The notes: a model not told the origin generated them from the sequence alone. DNA of 64,000 nucleotides from JBCBSZ01 sp039185015 (GCA_039185015.1 JBCDAU010000026.1:11529-75528); one strand, 5' to 3'; shown: positions 35,266 through 44,153, counted from the first letter of the stretch. Numbers and translations are program-made.

Positions 35266-36126
35266 TCAGCGCGGCGGGGGGTTGACCGGCCGGATCAGGC
35301 CCTCCTGGACGACGCTGACCGCCAGGCGGCCGTCCTGGGTGTAGATCTCGCCGTTGGCCAGGCCGCGAGCGCCGTGCGAGGCGTGGGTCCGCTGGTCGAA
35401 CAGCAACCACTCGTCGGCCCGGAACGGCTGGTGGAACCACATCGCGTGATCCAGGCTGGCCATCTGGACGGTGCCCTGGGTCCAGTCGGTGCCGTGGGGC
35501 ATGACGACCGTGTCGAGCAGGCTCATGTCGGACGCGTAGGTGACCACGCACGCGTGGAGGGCCGGGTCGTCGGGCAGGGTGCCGTTGGCCTTCATCCACA
35601 CGCGCTGGAAGTGGGTGGAGTCGCCGCTGCCGAGCGGGCGGCCATCGGCGTATCGCAGGTCGATCGGGCGAGGCCGGTCGAACCAGTCGCCCTCGAGCAG
35701 GTGCTTCACCGGCTCCATCCGCTCCTGCCAGGTCGGCAGGTCCTCGGGCTGCGGCACCTCGGGCATCGTCGACTGGTACTCCCAGCCCTCCTCCGGACGT
35801 TGGAACGATGCCTGGAGGTTGAAGATGGCCCGTCCGTGTTGGACGGCGACGACGCGCCGGGTCGTGAAGGAGCGCCCGTCGCGGATGCGATCGACGGTGT
35901 AGAGGATCGGTGCGTTCGGATCGCCCGGCCGCAGGAAGTACGCGTGCAGGGAGTGCACGGCCCGGTCGTGGTCCACGGTGCGGACGGCAGCGACGAGGGC
36001 CTGGCCGGCGACCTGGCCGCCGAAGGTCCGCTGCCGGTCCTCGTCCGGGCTCGACCCGCGGAACACGTTGACCTCGATCGGTTCGAGGTCGAGGAGGTCG
36101 ACGAGGTCGTCCAACGCTGACGCCAT
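35266..36126 (-). CDS. tesB: Acyl-CoA thioesterase II
   Basis: 286 aa from ATG 36126, matching the family length. Double hot-dog fold: FRGSSPDEDRQRTFGGQVAGQAL, VHSLHAYFLRPGDPNAPILY, DRIRDGRSFTTRRVVAVQHG in the N half, and the catalytic Asp region DHAMWFHQPFRADEWLLFDQ in the C half. It hydrolyses medium- and long-chain acyl-CoA. Divergent from the GtrA gene with a 60-bp gap. Confidence 0.93.
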   Translation of the reverse strand: MASALDDLVDLLDLEPIEVNVFRGSSPDEDRQRTFGGQVAGQALVAAVRTVDHDRAVHSLHAYFLRPGDPNAPILYTVDRIRDGRSFTTRRVVAVQHGRAIFNLQASFQRPEEGWEYQSTMPEVPQPEDLPTWQERMEPVKHLLEGDWFDRPRPIDLRYADGRPLGSGDSTHFQRVWMKANGTLPDDPALHACVVTYASDMSLLDTVVMPHGTDWTQGTVQMASLDHAMWFHQPFRADEWLLFDQRTHASHGARGLANGEIYTQDGRLAVSVVQEGLIRPVNPPPR

Positions 36127-36174
36127 GCGTCCATGATCGCGCTCCGTGGCAGTCGATCGGGCGACTTCGACCGG

Positions 36175-36180
36175 TATCTT
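36175..36180 (+). promoter_or_regulatory. -10 element before GtrA gene (leaderless)
   Basis: TATCTT ends 6 nt before GTG 36187, in the TANNNT-N6-start arrangement of actinobacterial leaderless mRNAs. It is the main reason for preferring that start over ATG 36133, which would leave only 6 bp between divergent genes. Confidence 0.5.
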
Positions 36181-36186
36181 CGGCCC

Positions 36187-36624
36187 GTGCTCCAGACGGC
36201 GGTGAGGTGGCTCTCGCCGGGACAGTGGCGGTTCCTCAGATACGCCAGCGTCTCGGCGATCACGATCGTCATCACCCAGGCCGTCCTCCTCGGGGGCATC
36301 TCGATCCTCGACCTCTCGGGTGGCGTCGCCAACGTGCTCGCGGTCTGCATCGGAGCGCTCCCCAACTACCTCCTCAACCGGGCATGGGTGTGGGAGAAGA
36401 CCGGCCCGCACCACGTGTGGCGCGAGATCGTCCCGTTCTGGGTGTACGCCGTCCTCGGGCTCGTCGTCTCGACGATCGTCGTCTCGTGGGCCGACGCCCG
36501 CTGGGGCACCGGCCTCGCCGCGTCGGCCGCCAACCTGGGCACCTACTTCGTCCTCTGGATCGCCAAGTTCCTGCTGCTCGACAAGCTGCTCTTCGGCGGT
36601 CCGACCAACGACGTGCCGGCCTGA
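36187..36624 (+). CDS. GtrA-family membrane protein
   Basis: 145 aa from GTG 36187. Four helices with the family pattern: QWRFLRYASVSAITIVITQA, GGVANVLAVCIGALPNYLLN followed by RAWVWEK, IVPFWVYAVLGLVVSTIVVS, and AANLGTYFVLWIAKFLLLDK. GtrA proteins are thought to flip or support transfer of lipid-linked sugars for cell-surface polysaccharide. Start chosen from the -10 element. Confidence 0.88.
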   Translation: MLQTAVRWLSPGQWRFLRYASVSAITIVITQAVLLGGISILDLSGGVANVLAVCIGALPNYLLNRAWVWEKTGPHHVWREIVPFWVYAVLGLVVSTIVVSWADARWGTGLAASAANLGTYFVLWIAKFLLLDKLLFGGPTNDVPA

Positions 36625-36626
36625 TC

Positions 36627-37238
36627 GTGCGTCCCGACCTCCTCGCCGCCGCCCGGGCCGCCCGCGGCTTCCTGCCCGACGACGAGGGACAGGCCCTCCA
36701 CGAGGCCGCCCTCGGCGTCGTCGTCGACGGCCCGTGGATGGAGATCGGGAGCTACTGCGGCAAGTCGACGGTCTGGCTGGGCGCGGCCGCAGTCGAACGG
36801 GGGCGGACCGTGTTCACGGTCGACCACCACCGCGGCTCGGAGGAGATGCAGGCGGGCTGGGAGCACCACGACGCCTCGCTCGTCGACGACGCCGGCCGGA
36901 TGGACTCCCTGCCGGTGTTCCGTCGGACGATCCGCGACGCCGGGCTGGAGGACGTCGTCGTCGCCGTCGTCGGTCGCTCGACGACCGTCGCGGAGCACTG
37001 GACGACAGCCCTGGCGTTCTGCTTCATCGACGGTGGGCACGCCGCCGACATCGCCCACGCCGACTACGACGCCTGGGTGCCGTTCGTCGCCGAGGGCGGC
37101 ACGTTGACGATCCATGACGTGTTCCCCGACCCGGCCGACGGTGGCCGTCCGCCATACGAGCTCTACCTCCGGGCGCTCGACGACGGCTTCGTCGAGACCG
37201 GCGCCACCGGCTCGCTCCGGGTGCTGCACCGAGCGTGA
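36627..37238 (+). CDS. Class I SAM-dependent methyltransferase
   Basis: 203 aa from GTG 36627, 2 bp after the GtrA stop. The Rossmann N-terminus GPWMEIGSYCGKSTVWLGAA is the SAM-binding glycine loop with acidic partner; DHHRGSEEMQAGWEHHD and CFIDGGHAADIAHADYDAW are typical of the Methyltransf_24 group. Methyl acceptor unknown; coupling with GtrA suggests a cell-envelope glycan link. Confidence 0.82.
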   Translation: MRPDLLAAARAARGFLPDDEGQALHEAALGVVVDGPWMEIGSYCGKSTVWLGAAAVERGRTVFTVDHHRGSEEMQAGWEHHDASLVDDAGRMDSLPVFRRTIRDAGLEDVVVAVVGRSTTVAEHWTTALAFCFIDGGHAADIAHADYDAWVPFVAEGGTLTIHDVFPDPADGGRPPYELYLRALDDGFVETGATGSLRVLHRA

Positions 37239-37240
37239 GC

Positions 37241-37996
37241 TCAGATCACCTGGAGCTCGAAGTCGGCCGCTCGGCGGAGGGTGTCCGCGGTCCGGTCGAG
37301 CACCTGCGCCGACGTCTCGCGCAGCGGCGGTTCGGTCGGCCGGATGCCGTGGGTGCGGAGGCCGATGAGCACGATCCGCATCGTCGGCTGGAGATCGGCG
37401 AGCCATCGCGCCGTGGCGGCGACGAGCTCGGGGTCGTCGTTGTGGCCCTCGACGAGCAGCAGGCGCACCTCGTGGAGCCGCCCGAGCTCGTGGAGCCGGC
37501 GGATGGAGCTCAGCACCTCGTCGTTGCCCTGACCGGTCAGCGCTCGGTGGCGGACGGGGTCGAGGCACTTCAGGTCGATCATCGCCCCGTCGAGCACCGG
37601 CGCCAGGGCGTCCCACGTCGCGTTCGGGCACGACCCGTTCGAGTCGACGAAGCAGGTCAGTCGACCCAGGACGGGGTCGGCCTTGATGGCTCCGAAGAGC
37701 GATCGGACGAAGTGCCACTGTTGGGTTGGCTCGCCGCCGGAGACGGTGATGCCACGCAGCAGGGGAGCGACCGTCCGGATGTCGTCGAGGAGGTCGGCGA
37801 CCGAGCGGTGGCGGGGACGGTGCCCCTCGAGCGGAGCGTGGCCGGGGATCGTCTGCGGGTTGTGGCAGGCGAGGCAGTCGAAGTTGCAGCCCTGGAGGAA
37901 CACGACGTACCGATGGCCGGGGCCGTCGACGACACTCGATCGCACCACGTCGGCGACGAGACCCGTCGCGTCGAGATCAGTGGGGGTGGAGCTCAC
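37241..37996 (-). CDS. Radical-SAM activating enzyme for the adjacent glycyl-radical enzyme
   Basis: 251 aa from GTG 37996. The [4Fe-4S] motif CNFDCLACH (Cys 37, 41, 44) lies in the activase context VDGPGHRYVVFLQGCNFDCL. SAM-binding GGEP is in ITVSGGEPTQQW. YjjW-like; it lacks the extra ferredoxin insert of PFL activases. It overlaps the YjjI-like gene by 20 bp. Role: forms the glycyl radical on that enzyme. Confidence 0.9.
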   Translation of the reverse strand: MSSTPTDLDATGLVADVVRSSVVDGPGHRYVVFLQGCNFDCLACHNPQTIPGHAPLEGHRPRHRSVADLLDDIRTVAPLLRGITVSGGEPTQQWHFVRSLFGAIKADPVLGRLTCFVDSNGSCPNATWDALAPVLDGAMIDLKCLDPVRHRALTGQGNDEVLSSIRRLHELGRLHEVRLLLVEGHNDDPELVAATARWLADLQPTMRIVLIGLRTHGIRPTEPPLRETSAQVLDRTADTLRRAADFELQVI

Positions 37997-39530
37997 GGCA
38001 TCCGATCCGCTGCACGGCCCGCTGGGTGAGGTGGAACGACGCCTCGCTGCCGGCCGCGAGACGATCGCTGGTGTGTCGGACCCGGCCGTCGTCATCGACG
38101 GCAGCCAGGTCGCTCTTGCGCACGAGGTAGCCGGTGATGCGCACGAACTCGTTGCTGTCGAGGTTGAACGTGACGTCGCGCATCCCCATGCGAAAGGCGC
38201 CCCGGACGATGTCCACGAGTGCCGCCGGGTTGCGGACGGCGGTGTCGTCCACGTGGAAGATGTCGCTCACCCCGGCCTCGAAGTGGTCGTGGAGCGGCGC
38301 GCAGGTGCGGAGGTGGTCGAGCAGGGGCGGCTCGTCGCCGACCGGGACGCGGGTCCCGGCGGTGACGCCGTCATCGAGGTCGATGCCGCCCTGGCTGTGC
38401 AGGTAGCACCGGCCGCCGCCGCCCTCGCAGTAGGGCATCGGGCGGTCGGCGACGAGGTCGTGCAGGCGCTCGACGATGCGCACGCCGAGCGCGTCGGCGT
38501 CGGCATCGTGGCCGTACCGACCGGCGCCGCCGCCATCTCGGCGGGCGAGCAACGTGTTCACGCACTCGGCCAGGCCGAACACCCCGAACATCGCCGAGAA
38601 CCGGTCGAGGTGGATCAGCCCCTCGGTCGCGAGCCAGTGCGAGTCGTAGAAGCCCTGCTCCTCGACGAGTGAGCGAACCCGCGCCTCGGCGAGCTCGGCG
38701 GTCAGCTCGACGTGGCGGGGCAGCGCCGTGGCGAGCAGCTCCTCGATCCCGCCGTCGTGGCGTCGAGCGACCTCGGCGAGGTTCAGCCGCACCAGCGTGT
38801 GGGCGCCGCCACCGATCTTGAGCGAGTTGTAGCAACTGACCGCGGCGTAGTCCTCGCCGTGGTCACGGACCATGAGGGGATGGTGGACGAAGTGGGGCTT
38901 GCCGGTCTCGAACACCGTCCGCACGGCGTCCTCGACCAGCGAGTCGGGCGTCCGCTCGGGGTCGACCTTCAGGGTGAGGTTGGGGACGGCTTGGCGCAGG
39001 CTCCGCTCGACCCGGAGGATCGACCGGACGACGCGACCGTCCTCCGGCCCGAGATCCAGGTGGGCGAAGGCGTCCGGCACCATCCGGTCGATCGCGATCC
39101 AGAAGCGGCGAAGCCGGCGGTCGAGGTCGTCGTCGCCCATCGAGTCGTCGACGTACGGCTCGAGCAGCGTGTCGAGGTCGCCGAGGTACACCGGGTAGGT
39201 GGTCACGCTCGGGACGTGGGCGTACATGATCTGGAGGAACGTGAGCGCGTCGTCGAGGTCCTCGGGTGGGTCGAGCTCCAGAAACCGCAGACCGTCGCGG
39301 AGCGCACGGCCGTAGTCCGGGAGGACGTACCTCGGCGTGTAGGGGACGTGGCCCTCGAAGAGGTCGCAGATGACCCGGTCATCCAGGGCGTCACGGCACT
39401 CGGCGGACAGCCTCGGGTAGGGGAGCGCCTCGACGGCCAGCGTCGCGAGTGCCCGCAATCGCTGGTCGTAGCCCAGCGACGGATCGGTGACGATCGCACC
39501 GGCACGGTCGGTGAACGCGGTCATCTCCAT
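37977..39530 (-). CDS. yjjI: YjjI-family glycyl-radical enzyme
   Basis: 517 aa from ATG 39530 (E. coli YjjI is of the same size); upstream frame to 39659 excluded. The active-site Cys is C233 in AAVSCYNSLKIGGGAH. The glycyl-radical site is G467 in EFVRITGYLVRK, a conservative version of the RVxGY motif. Its activase follows directly. Substrate of YjjI is unknown. It implies low-oxygen metabolism or microaerobic niches in an otherwise aerobic-looking gene set. Confidence 0.88.
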   Translation of the reverse strand: MEMTAFTDRAGAIVTDPSLGYDQRLRALATLAVEALPYPRLSAECRDALDDRVICDLFEGHVPYTPRYVLPDYGRALRDGLRFLELDPPEDLDDALTFLQIMYAHVPSVTTYPVYLGDLDTLLEPYVDDSMGDDDLDRRLRRFWIAIDRMVPDAFAHLDLGPEDGRVVRSILRVERSLRQAVPNLTLKVDPERTPDSLVEDAVRTVFETGKPHFVHHPLMVRDHGEDYAAVSCYNSLKIGGGAHTLVRLNLAEVARRHDGGIEELLATALPRHVELTAELAEARVRSLVEEQGFYDSHWLATEGLIHLDRFSAMFGVFGLAECVNTLLARRDGGGAGRYGHDADADALGVRIVERLHDLVADRPMPYCEGGGGRCYLHSQGGIDLDDGVTAGTRVPVGDEPPLLDHLRTCAPLHDHFEAGVSDIFHVDDTAVRNPAALVDIVRGAFRMGMRDVTFNLDSNEFVRITGYLVRKSDLAAVDDDGRVRHTSDRLAAGSEASFHLTQRAVQRIGCRELHPH

Positions 39531-39583
39531 GTCGAGATGGTCCCGTCCACCCGCCGCGACGACCAGACCCGAAGGTCCCGCGT

Positions 39584-39721
39584 GCCGAACCACGTCGAGT
39601 TGGTCCGAGTCCGTTCGATCGGATGCTCGTCGCCCAGGCCCGACTCGGGGCCCTCGCACTCGTCACCGCCGACGAGCGCCTCGCCGCCTACGACATCGAG
39701 CTCGTCGACGCCCGGGCCTGA
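39584..39721 (+). pseudogene. VapC-type PIN-domain toxin, C-terminal fragment
   Basis: The frame ending at the TGA 39719-39721 reads PFDRMLVAQARLGALALVTADERL followed by AAYDIELVDARA (here split), the typical end of a type II PIN toxin including the last acidic residues. Only about 40 codons remain; the first three-quarters and any vapB antitoxin are missing. It is squeezed between the glycyl-radical enzyme and the beta-lactamase-fold gene. Confidence 0.75.
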
Positions 39722-39734
39722 CCGGGATCGGGCG

Positions 39735-40799
39735 TCAGCTGCGGGGGTCGGGGAGACCGCACGCGCGGGCGAGGTGGAGCGATGCGGGCCAGGAACCGCG
39801 GTCCTGGTTGCACAGGACGATCACGCTGGTCGATTCGTCGATGAAGTGCGAGGTCATGGCCGAGACGCCCGGGTCGCCGCCGGCGTGGCCGACGATGGTC
39901 ACCCTGCCGTCGACGAGGGTCAGCTCCGCCCCGTAGCCGTATGCCTCGAGGCCATCGGTGTCCGGGATGGTGCCGTGCGGTTCGAGCATCAGCTCGAGCG
40001 TCGCCTGGGTGAGCAGTGACCCGCCGAGGAGCGCGTCGAAGAACCGGGCGAGGTCCTTCGCCGAGGTGACGACGCCACCGTCGGGCATGCCGACCGGCGG
40101 AACGGCGTAGACGTTGGTCCGCCCCCGCTCGCCCGGAGCGTCACCGGCGGCGTAGCCCACGGCCAGTCGCTCTGGGTCGTGGTCGAAGCGGTCGAACGCG
40201 GTGTCGACGAGCCCGGCGGGTCCGAGCACCTCGTCCGTGGCGACCTCGGCGAACGGCCGACCGGTCACGGCCTCGATCACGAGGCCGACCACGAGGAAGT
40301 TGACGTCGGCGTACTGCCACCGCTCGTCCGGAGGAAATCGAAGCGGGAGATCGACGAACAGGGGCAGGAGGTCGGCGACACCGGTGATCCGACCCAGGGG
40401 AACGCGCTGCCAGCAGCTCTCGAACGAGGCCCAGGTCTCGTCGTCATCGTCGTGATAGTTGGCGAGCCCCGAGCGGTGCGAGAGCAGGTGGTGGAGGGTG
40501 TGCTCCGGGGTGAGCGCCGACGGTCGGCGATCGTCCGGCAGCAGGTCGACGAGCGGTGTGTCGAGCGCGATGCGGCCGGCGTCGACCAGGCGAAGGGCGG
40601 TCGCTGCCGTGAGCATCTTGGTCACCGAGGCGACCTGGAACCGGGAGTTGGTCGTCAGCGGCACCCCGAGGCCGCGGTGAGCGAGCCCGGCGGCGTGTTC
40701 GAAGACCGGCGCGCCGTCGCGCCACACCAGGGCGACGCCGCTGAACTCCCCGCTGATCGCACGGTCATCGAGCCATCGGCGGGCGTCATCGGAATCCAC
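39735..40799 (-). CDS. Serine hydrolase of the beta-lactamase/penicillin-binding fold
   Basis: 354 aa from GTG 40799 (GTG 40805 also in frame; the much longer frame to 41783 overlaps the next gene). Active-site SVTK (S-x-x-K) in FQVASVTKMLTAAT, the Tyr motif as YAD in WQYADVNFLVV, and HAGG in IVGHAGGDPGVS. No signal peptide, so it is probably cytoplasmic. Esterase or peptidase activity is as likely as beta-lactamase. TACGGT at 40807-40812 (minus strand) is 7 nt before the start. Confidence 0.88.
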   Translation of the reverse strand: MDSDDARRWLDDRAISGEFSGVALVWRDGAPVFEHAAGLAHRGLGVPLTTNSRFQVASVTKMLTAATALRLVDAGRIALDTPLVDLLPDDRRPSALTPEHTLHHLLSHRSGLANYHDDDDETWASFESCWQRVPLGRITGVADLLPLFVDLPLRFPPDERWQYADVNFLVVGLVIEAVTGRPFAEVATDEVLGPAGLVDTAFDRFDHDPERLAVGYAAGDAPGERGRTNVYAVPPVGMPDGGVVTSAKDLARFFDALLGGSLLTQATLELMLEPHGTIPDTDGLEAYGYGAELTLVDGRVTIVGHAGGDPGVSAMTSHFIDESTSVIVLCNQDRGSWPASLHLARACGLPDPRS

Positions 40800-40806
40800 G
40801 CGCACG

Positions 40807-40812
40807 ACCGTA
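40807..40812 (-). promoter_or_regulatory. -10 element before the serine hydrolase gene (leaderless)
   Basis: TACGGT on the minus strand ends 7 nt before GTG 40799. No ribosome site is seen there, which fits a leaderless transcript. Confidence 0.4.
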
Positions 40813-40846
40813 CGCGGTCGCTGCGAGCCCCACCCGGGACGACGGC

Positions 40847-41905
40847 TCAGTCGCGCTCGAGCTCCTCGGCTCGGAGATCGATGAGACTCGGCAGGCTCTC
40901 GTCGTCGACGAACAACCCGGAAGCCGGGGTGGCCCGGCTCACCGCGTCGGCGGCGAGGACGAGCGCGGCGGCCGTGTACGTCGAGCGTTCCTCGTGCGGG
41001 AACGTCGCCAGTTCCGGGTAGACGATGCCGGTCAGCACAGCGCCGTCGTCCCGGCGGAGGTGCGCGATCGAGGCGAGCAGCTCGATGGCCTCCTCGTGCC
41101 GGCCGAGCTGGGCGTACGCCATGGCGCACTCGCTCGTCTCGGCGGCGGTGATCCACGGGCGGTCGCTGACGCAGCGGACGCCCTTCCCGGGCATCACGAA
41201 GGTGTCGACACCATCGTCGAGGCGGCGATCGGCGGCCTCGCCGGTGAGCGGGCCGGCGAGCACCGGGTAGTACCAGTCCATCGCCCAGCGATGCTTGGGC
41301 TCGAAGGCCTCGGGTCGGTGGGCGAGGGCGTCCGCGAGGCGAGCGGCGTCGAGCTCCCAGTCGGGTCGGGCGTCGCCGAGCTCGGTGACGATGGCGATCG
41401 CACACCGCATCGAGTGCAGGATCGACGACGAGCCGGTCAGCAGCGCGAACGACCACGGCGTGCCGTCCCGGTGCCGAGCCCAGATGATCTCGCCGCCGGG
41501 CTTCTGCAGCGTGAGGACGAAGTCGATCGCCCGCTCCACGACGGGACGGTAGGTCTCGAGGAAGCTGCGATCGCCCGTCAGCAGGTATCGGTGCCAGACA
41601 CCGGCGGCCAGGTAGCTGCAGACGTTGGTGTCGATCTTGCGGTCCTCGATGCCGTCGGCGAGGTAGTAGTGGTGCCACCAGCCGTCGGGGTGCTGGTTGC
41701 GTCGCAGCCACTCGTAGGCAGCGAGGGCCTCCTCGTGGAAGCCGCAGGTGTCGAGCGCCATCGCCGCCTCGACGTGGTTCCACGGGTCGCTGTGCCCGTC
41801 GGGGAACCAGAGGATCAGACCGTCGTCGGTCTGGTCCTTGCGGATCGACGCCGCCGTCTCGGTGATGGCGTCGGCGTCGAGGACGCCGGGGATCTCAGGC
41901 CGCAC
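40847..41905 (-). CDS. Alpha/alpha-barrel protein (glucoamylase/prenyltransferase-like) of a glycan cassette
   Basis: 352 aa, GTG start. Repeated helical units with WFPDGHSDPWNHVEAAMALD, LRRNQHPDGWWHHYYLADG, KIDTNVCSYLAAGVWHRYLL and GGEIIWARHRDGTPWSF resemble six-hairpin toroids of GH15 or terpene-cyclase type. No certain catalytic acid pair was located. Last gene of a three-gene unit with a glycosyltransferase and methyltransferase (11-bp and 7-bp overlaps), so it probably acts on or trims a methylated sugar or polysaccharide. Confidence 0.7.
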   Translation of the reverse strand: MRPEIPGVLDADAITETAASIRKDQTDDGLILWFPDGHSDPWNHVEAAMALDTCGFHEEALAAYEWLRRNQHPDGWWHHYYLADGIEDRKIDTNVCSYLAAGVWHRYLLTGDRSFLETYRPVVERAIDFVLTLQKPGGEIIWARHRDGTPWSFALLTGSSSILHSMRCAIAIVTELGDARPDWELDAARLADALAHRPEAFEPKHRWAMDWYYPVLAGPLTGEAADRRLDDGVDTFVMPGKGVRCVSDRPWITAAETSECAMAYAQLGRHEEAIELLASIAHLRRDDGAVLTGIVYPELATFPHEERSTYTAAALVLAADAVSRATPASGLFVDDESLPSLIDLRAEELERD

Positions 41906-42635
41906 CGGCCACCTCCAGGGTCGCGGGTCGGCGGGCGTAGACGACGAGGCTCTTGCCGAGGACCGGACTCAGGGCAGCGTCGGCGACCCGGGTCGCGAGC
42001 GGCTGCTGCATGATGTCCCACTCGAGGAGCTTGCGGTACGGGCGCACGACCGGGTGGTCGTCGTCGTGGGGGCCGACGGCGCACTTGAGCCACCAGTACG
42101 GCGAGTGCAGCCCGTGCGTGCGCGAGGTGCCCGCGAGCTCGAGACCGCCCCGTGCGAGCTTCATCCCGAGCTCGGCCTTGGTGTAGATCCGGACGTGTCC
42201 GCCCTCGACGAAGGGGGCGTGGTACTCGTCCGAGAGCCGCCAGCAGACCCACTCGGGCAGCCAGGACGGCACGGTCACGGCGATCGTCCCGCCGGGGCGG
42301 AGCACGCGAACGAGCTCGTCGATGGCGCCGCGATCGTCGTCGACGTGCTCGAGCACCTCGGACGCGACGATGCGGTCGATCGACCCGTCGGGGAACGGCA
42401 GCGTCAGCGCGTTGCCGACGAGGACGGCGCCGTGTTCGGTCGCGACCTCACCGGACGAGACCATCGCCGCCATGGTGTCGCGGGCGTTGCGGAGGTCGTC
42501 CTCGGCCAGGTCCAGCGCGACGACCGAGGCCCCCCGGCGGAGGGCCTCGAACGCGTGGCGTCCGCTGCCGGCCCCCACGTCGAGGAAGCGATCACCGGAT
42601 CCGACACCGAGTCGGTCGAAGTCGACGGTCAGCAC
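41895..42635 (-). CDS. Class I SAM-dependent methyltransferase of the glycan cassette
   Basis: 246 aa, GTG start. Motif I DRFLDVGAGSGRHAFEAL, motif II VVALDLAEDD, post-I LPFPDGSIDRIVASEVLEHV (UbiE/Methyltransf_11 type). Overlaps the GT4 gene by 7 bp and the next by 11 bp. Methylation of a sugar or a lipid carrier is inferred only from context. Confidence 0.9.
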   Translation of the reverse strand: MLTVDFDRLGVGSGDRFLDVGAGSGRHAFEALRRGASVVALDLAEDDLRNARDTMAAMVSSGEVATEHGAVLVGNALTLPFPDGSIDRIVASEVLEHVDDDRGAIDELVRVLRPGGTIAVTVPSWLPEWVCWRLSDEYHAPFVEGGHVRIYTKAELGMKLARGGLELAGTSRTHGLHSPYWWLKCAVGPHDDDHPVVRPYRKLLEWDIMQQPLATRVADAALSPVLGKSLVVYARRPATLEVAGAA

Positions 42636-43897
42636 TCGCCGGCTGCCACCTCGTCGAGCAGCAGTCGGTACTGCTCGACGGTGCGCTCGGCGGTGATCCG
42701 CCAGCTGAAGTTGTCGATCACCCGTTGCCGTCCGGCGGCGCCGACGGTCGTCCGGAGCTCGGGCCGGCCGAGGACCTCGCGCAGCTTCGCGGCCAGTGCC
42801 TCGACGTCACCCGGCGGGACGTGGAGGGCGGTCTGCCCGTCGGGGCCGACCACCTCGGGGAGCGCACCGCCGGTAGTGGCGATCAGCGGCGTCGAGCACG
42901 ACATCGCCTCGATCGCCGGGAGGGAGAAGCCCTCGTAGAGCGATGGCACGACGGCGACCTCGGCTTCGGAGTAGAGCTCGACGATGCGCTCGTCGGAGAC
43001 GCCCGAGACGAACTCGACGGCGCCTCGCAGCCCGAGCCGCTCGATGATGCCGAGCGTCGCGCTGTCCTCCTTCGGGCGGCCGATGACGACGAGGTGGGCC
43101 TCGGGTCGCTCGACGCGGATCTTCGCGACCGCCTCCAGCAGGTAGCGGAGTCCCTTCATGGCGACGTCGGCCGATGCCGTGGTCATGATGCGCCCCGGCA
43201 CGGGCGAGACGCCCTCGACCGGGAGGAACTGGTTCGGATCGACGCCGACGTGGACGATGTGGAGCTTGTCGGGATCGACCCCGTGGTCGGCGACGATGTC
43301 GTCGTAGCTGTTGGACGACACCGTGATGATCCGCCGGAGCCGCTGCGCGACCCGGGTCTGCATCGCCGTGAAGGCGTAGAACCGGTCCTTGGTGAAGCGC
43401 TTCCACGGCGTGGGCGCGTGCTCGGTCTCGAGGCGGCGATCGACCGTGATCGGGTGGTGGATCGTCCCGAGCACCGGCAGGCCGGCCCGTTCGATGCCGA
43501 GGATGCCGTAGCCGAGGCACTGGTTGTCCTGGACGATGTCGAACTCGTCGACCCGGGCCCGCAGCTCGCGGTGGGCGCGGAGGCTGAACGCCAGCGGTTC
43601 GGCGAAGGTCGCCGTCCCGGTCACGGCGAACTCGAGGACGTGGGTCCAGTCCCGGAACTCGCGGGGTCTCGGGATCCGGAACGGATCGGGCATCCGGTAG
43701 AGGTCGAGGCTGTCGAGCTCGGTGAGCCGGACCCGTGGGTCCAGATGCGGGTACGGCGGTCCCGAGAGCACCTCGACGGTGTGGCCGAGCTCGACCAGCT
43801 CACGGCTGAGGTGCCGGATGTAGATGCCCTGACCGCCCGTGTAGGGGTGCCCGCGGTAGGTCAACAGCGCGATGCGCAGAGGCCGTTCCGTGGGCAT
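42629..43897 (-). CDS. Glycosyltransferase family 4
   Basis: 422 aa from ATG 43897. GT-B fold: N-terminal acceptor domain (IALLTYRGHPYTGGQGIYIR), donor domain from about 200 (ADVAMKGLRYLLEAVAKIR), and the E-x7-E motif in YEGFSLPAIEAMSCSTPLI. It transfers a sugar from an NDP- or GDP-sugar, probably to a cell-surface or storage glycan together with the two following genes. Confidence 0.92.
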   Translation of the reverse strand: MPTERPLRIALLTYRGHPYTGGQGIYIRHLSRELVELGHTVEVLSGPPYPHLDPRVRLTELDSLDLYRMPDPFRIPRPREFRDWTHVLEFAVTGTATFAEPLAFSLRAHRELRARVDEFDIVQDNQCLGYGILGIERAGLPVLGTIHHPITVDRRLETEHAPTPWKRFTKDRFYAFTAMQTRVAQRLRRIITVSSNSYDDIVADHGVDPDKLHIVHVGVDPNQFLPVEGVSPVPGRIMTTASADVAMKGLRYLLEAVAKIRVERPEAHLVVIGRPKEDSATLGIIERLGLRGAVEFVSGVSDERIVELYSEAEVAVVPSLYEGFSLPAIEAMSCSTPLIATTGGALPEVVGPDGQTALHVPPGDVEALAAKLREVLGRPELRTTVGAAGRQRVIDNFSWRITAERTVEQYRLLLDEVAAGEC

Positions 43898-43943
43898 CGG
43901 GGAATGCTCGTCGTCTCTGGACCGACCGGTCAAGACCGGCCGG

Positions 43944-44147
43944 TCAGCGTCGACGCTCGTCTCGCCAGGCCGTGATGTGCTCGCGCAACCACAGACGGGG
44001 TCTCCCCCGCCCGAGGTCGACCACGGGTCGGGGCATGTCGGGGTAGCGGCGTTGGTAGAGGCTGACGCTGTTCGGATGCGACAACCCGAGCAGATCGGCG
44101 ACCACGCGGGCGTCGACCAGATCGTCGGTGTTGACCATCGGCGCCAT
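43944..44147 (-). CDS. Small AlpA/MerR-like helix-turn-helix protein
   Basis: 67 aa from ATG 44147 (ATG 44138 possible). Winged-HTH pattern LVDARVVADLLGLSHPNSVS, then RRYPDMPRPVVDLGRGRPRL and WLREHITAW, as in excisionase/AlpA-type proteins. TATACT lies 6 nt upstream of the start, giving a leaderless transcript. It is divergent from the aminopeptidase gene across a gap with a nested inverted repeat that could be its operator. Confidence 0.75.
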   Translation of the reverse strand: MAPMVNTDDLVDARVVADLLGLSHPNSVSLYQRRYPDMPRPVVDLGRGRPRLWLREHITAWRDERRR

Positions 44148-44153
44148 GGGCCG

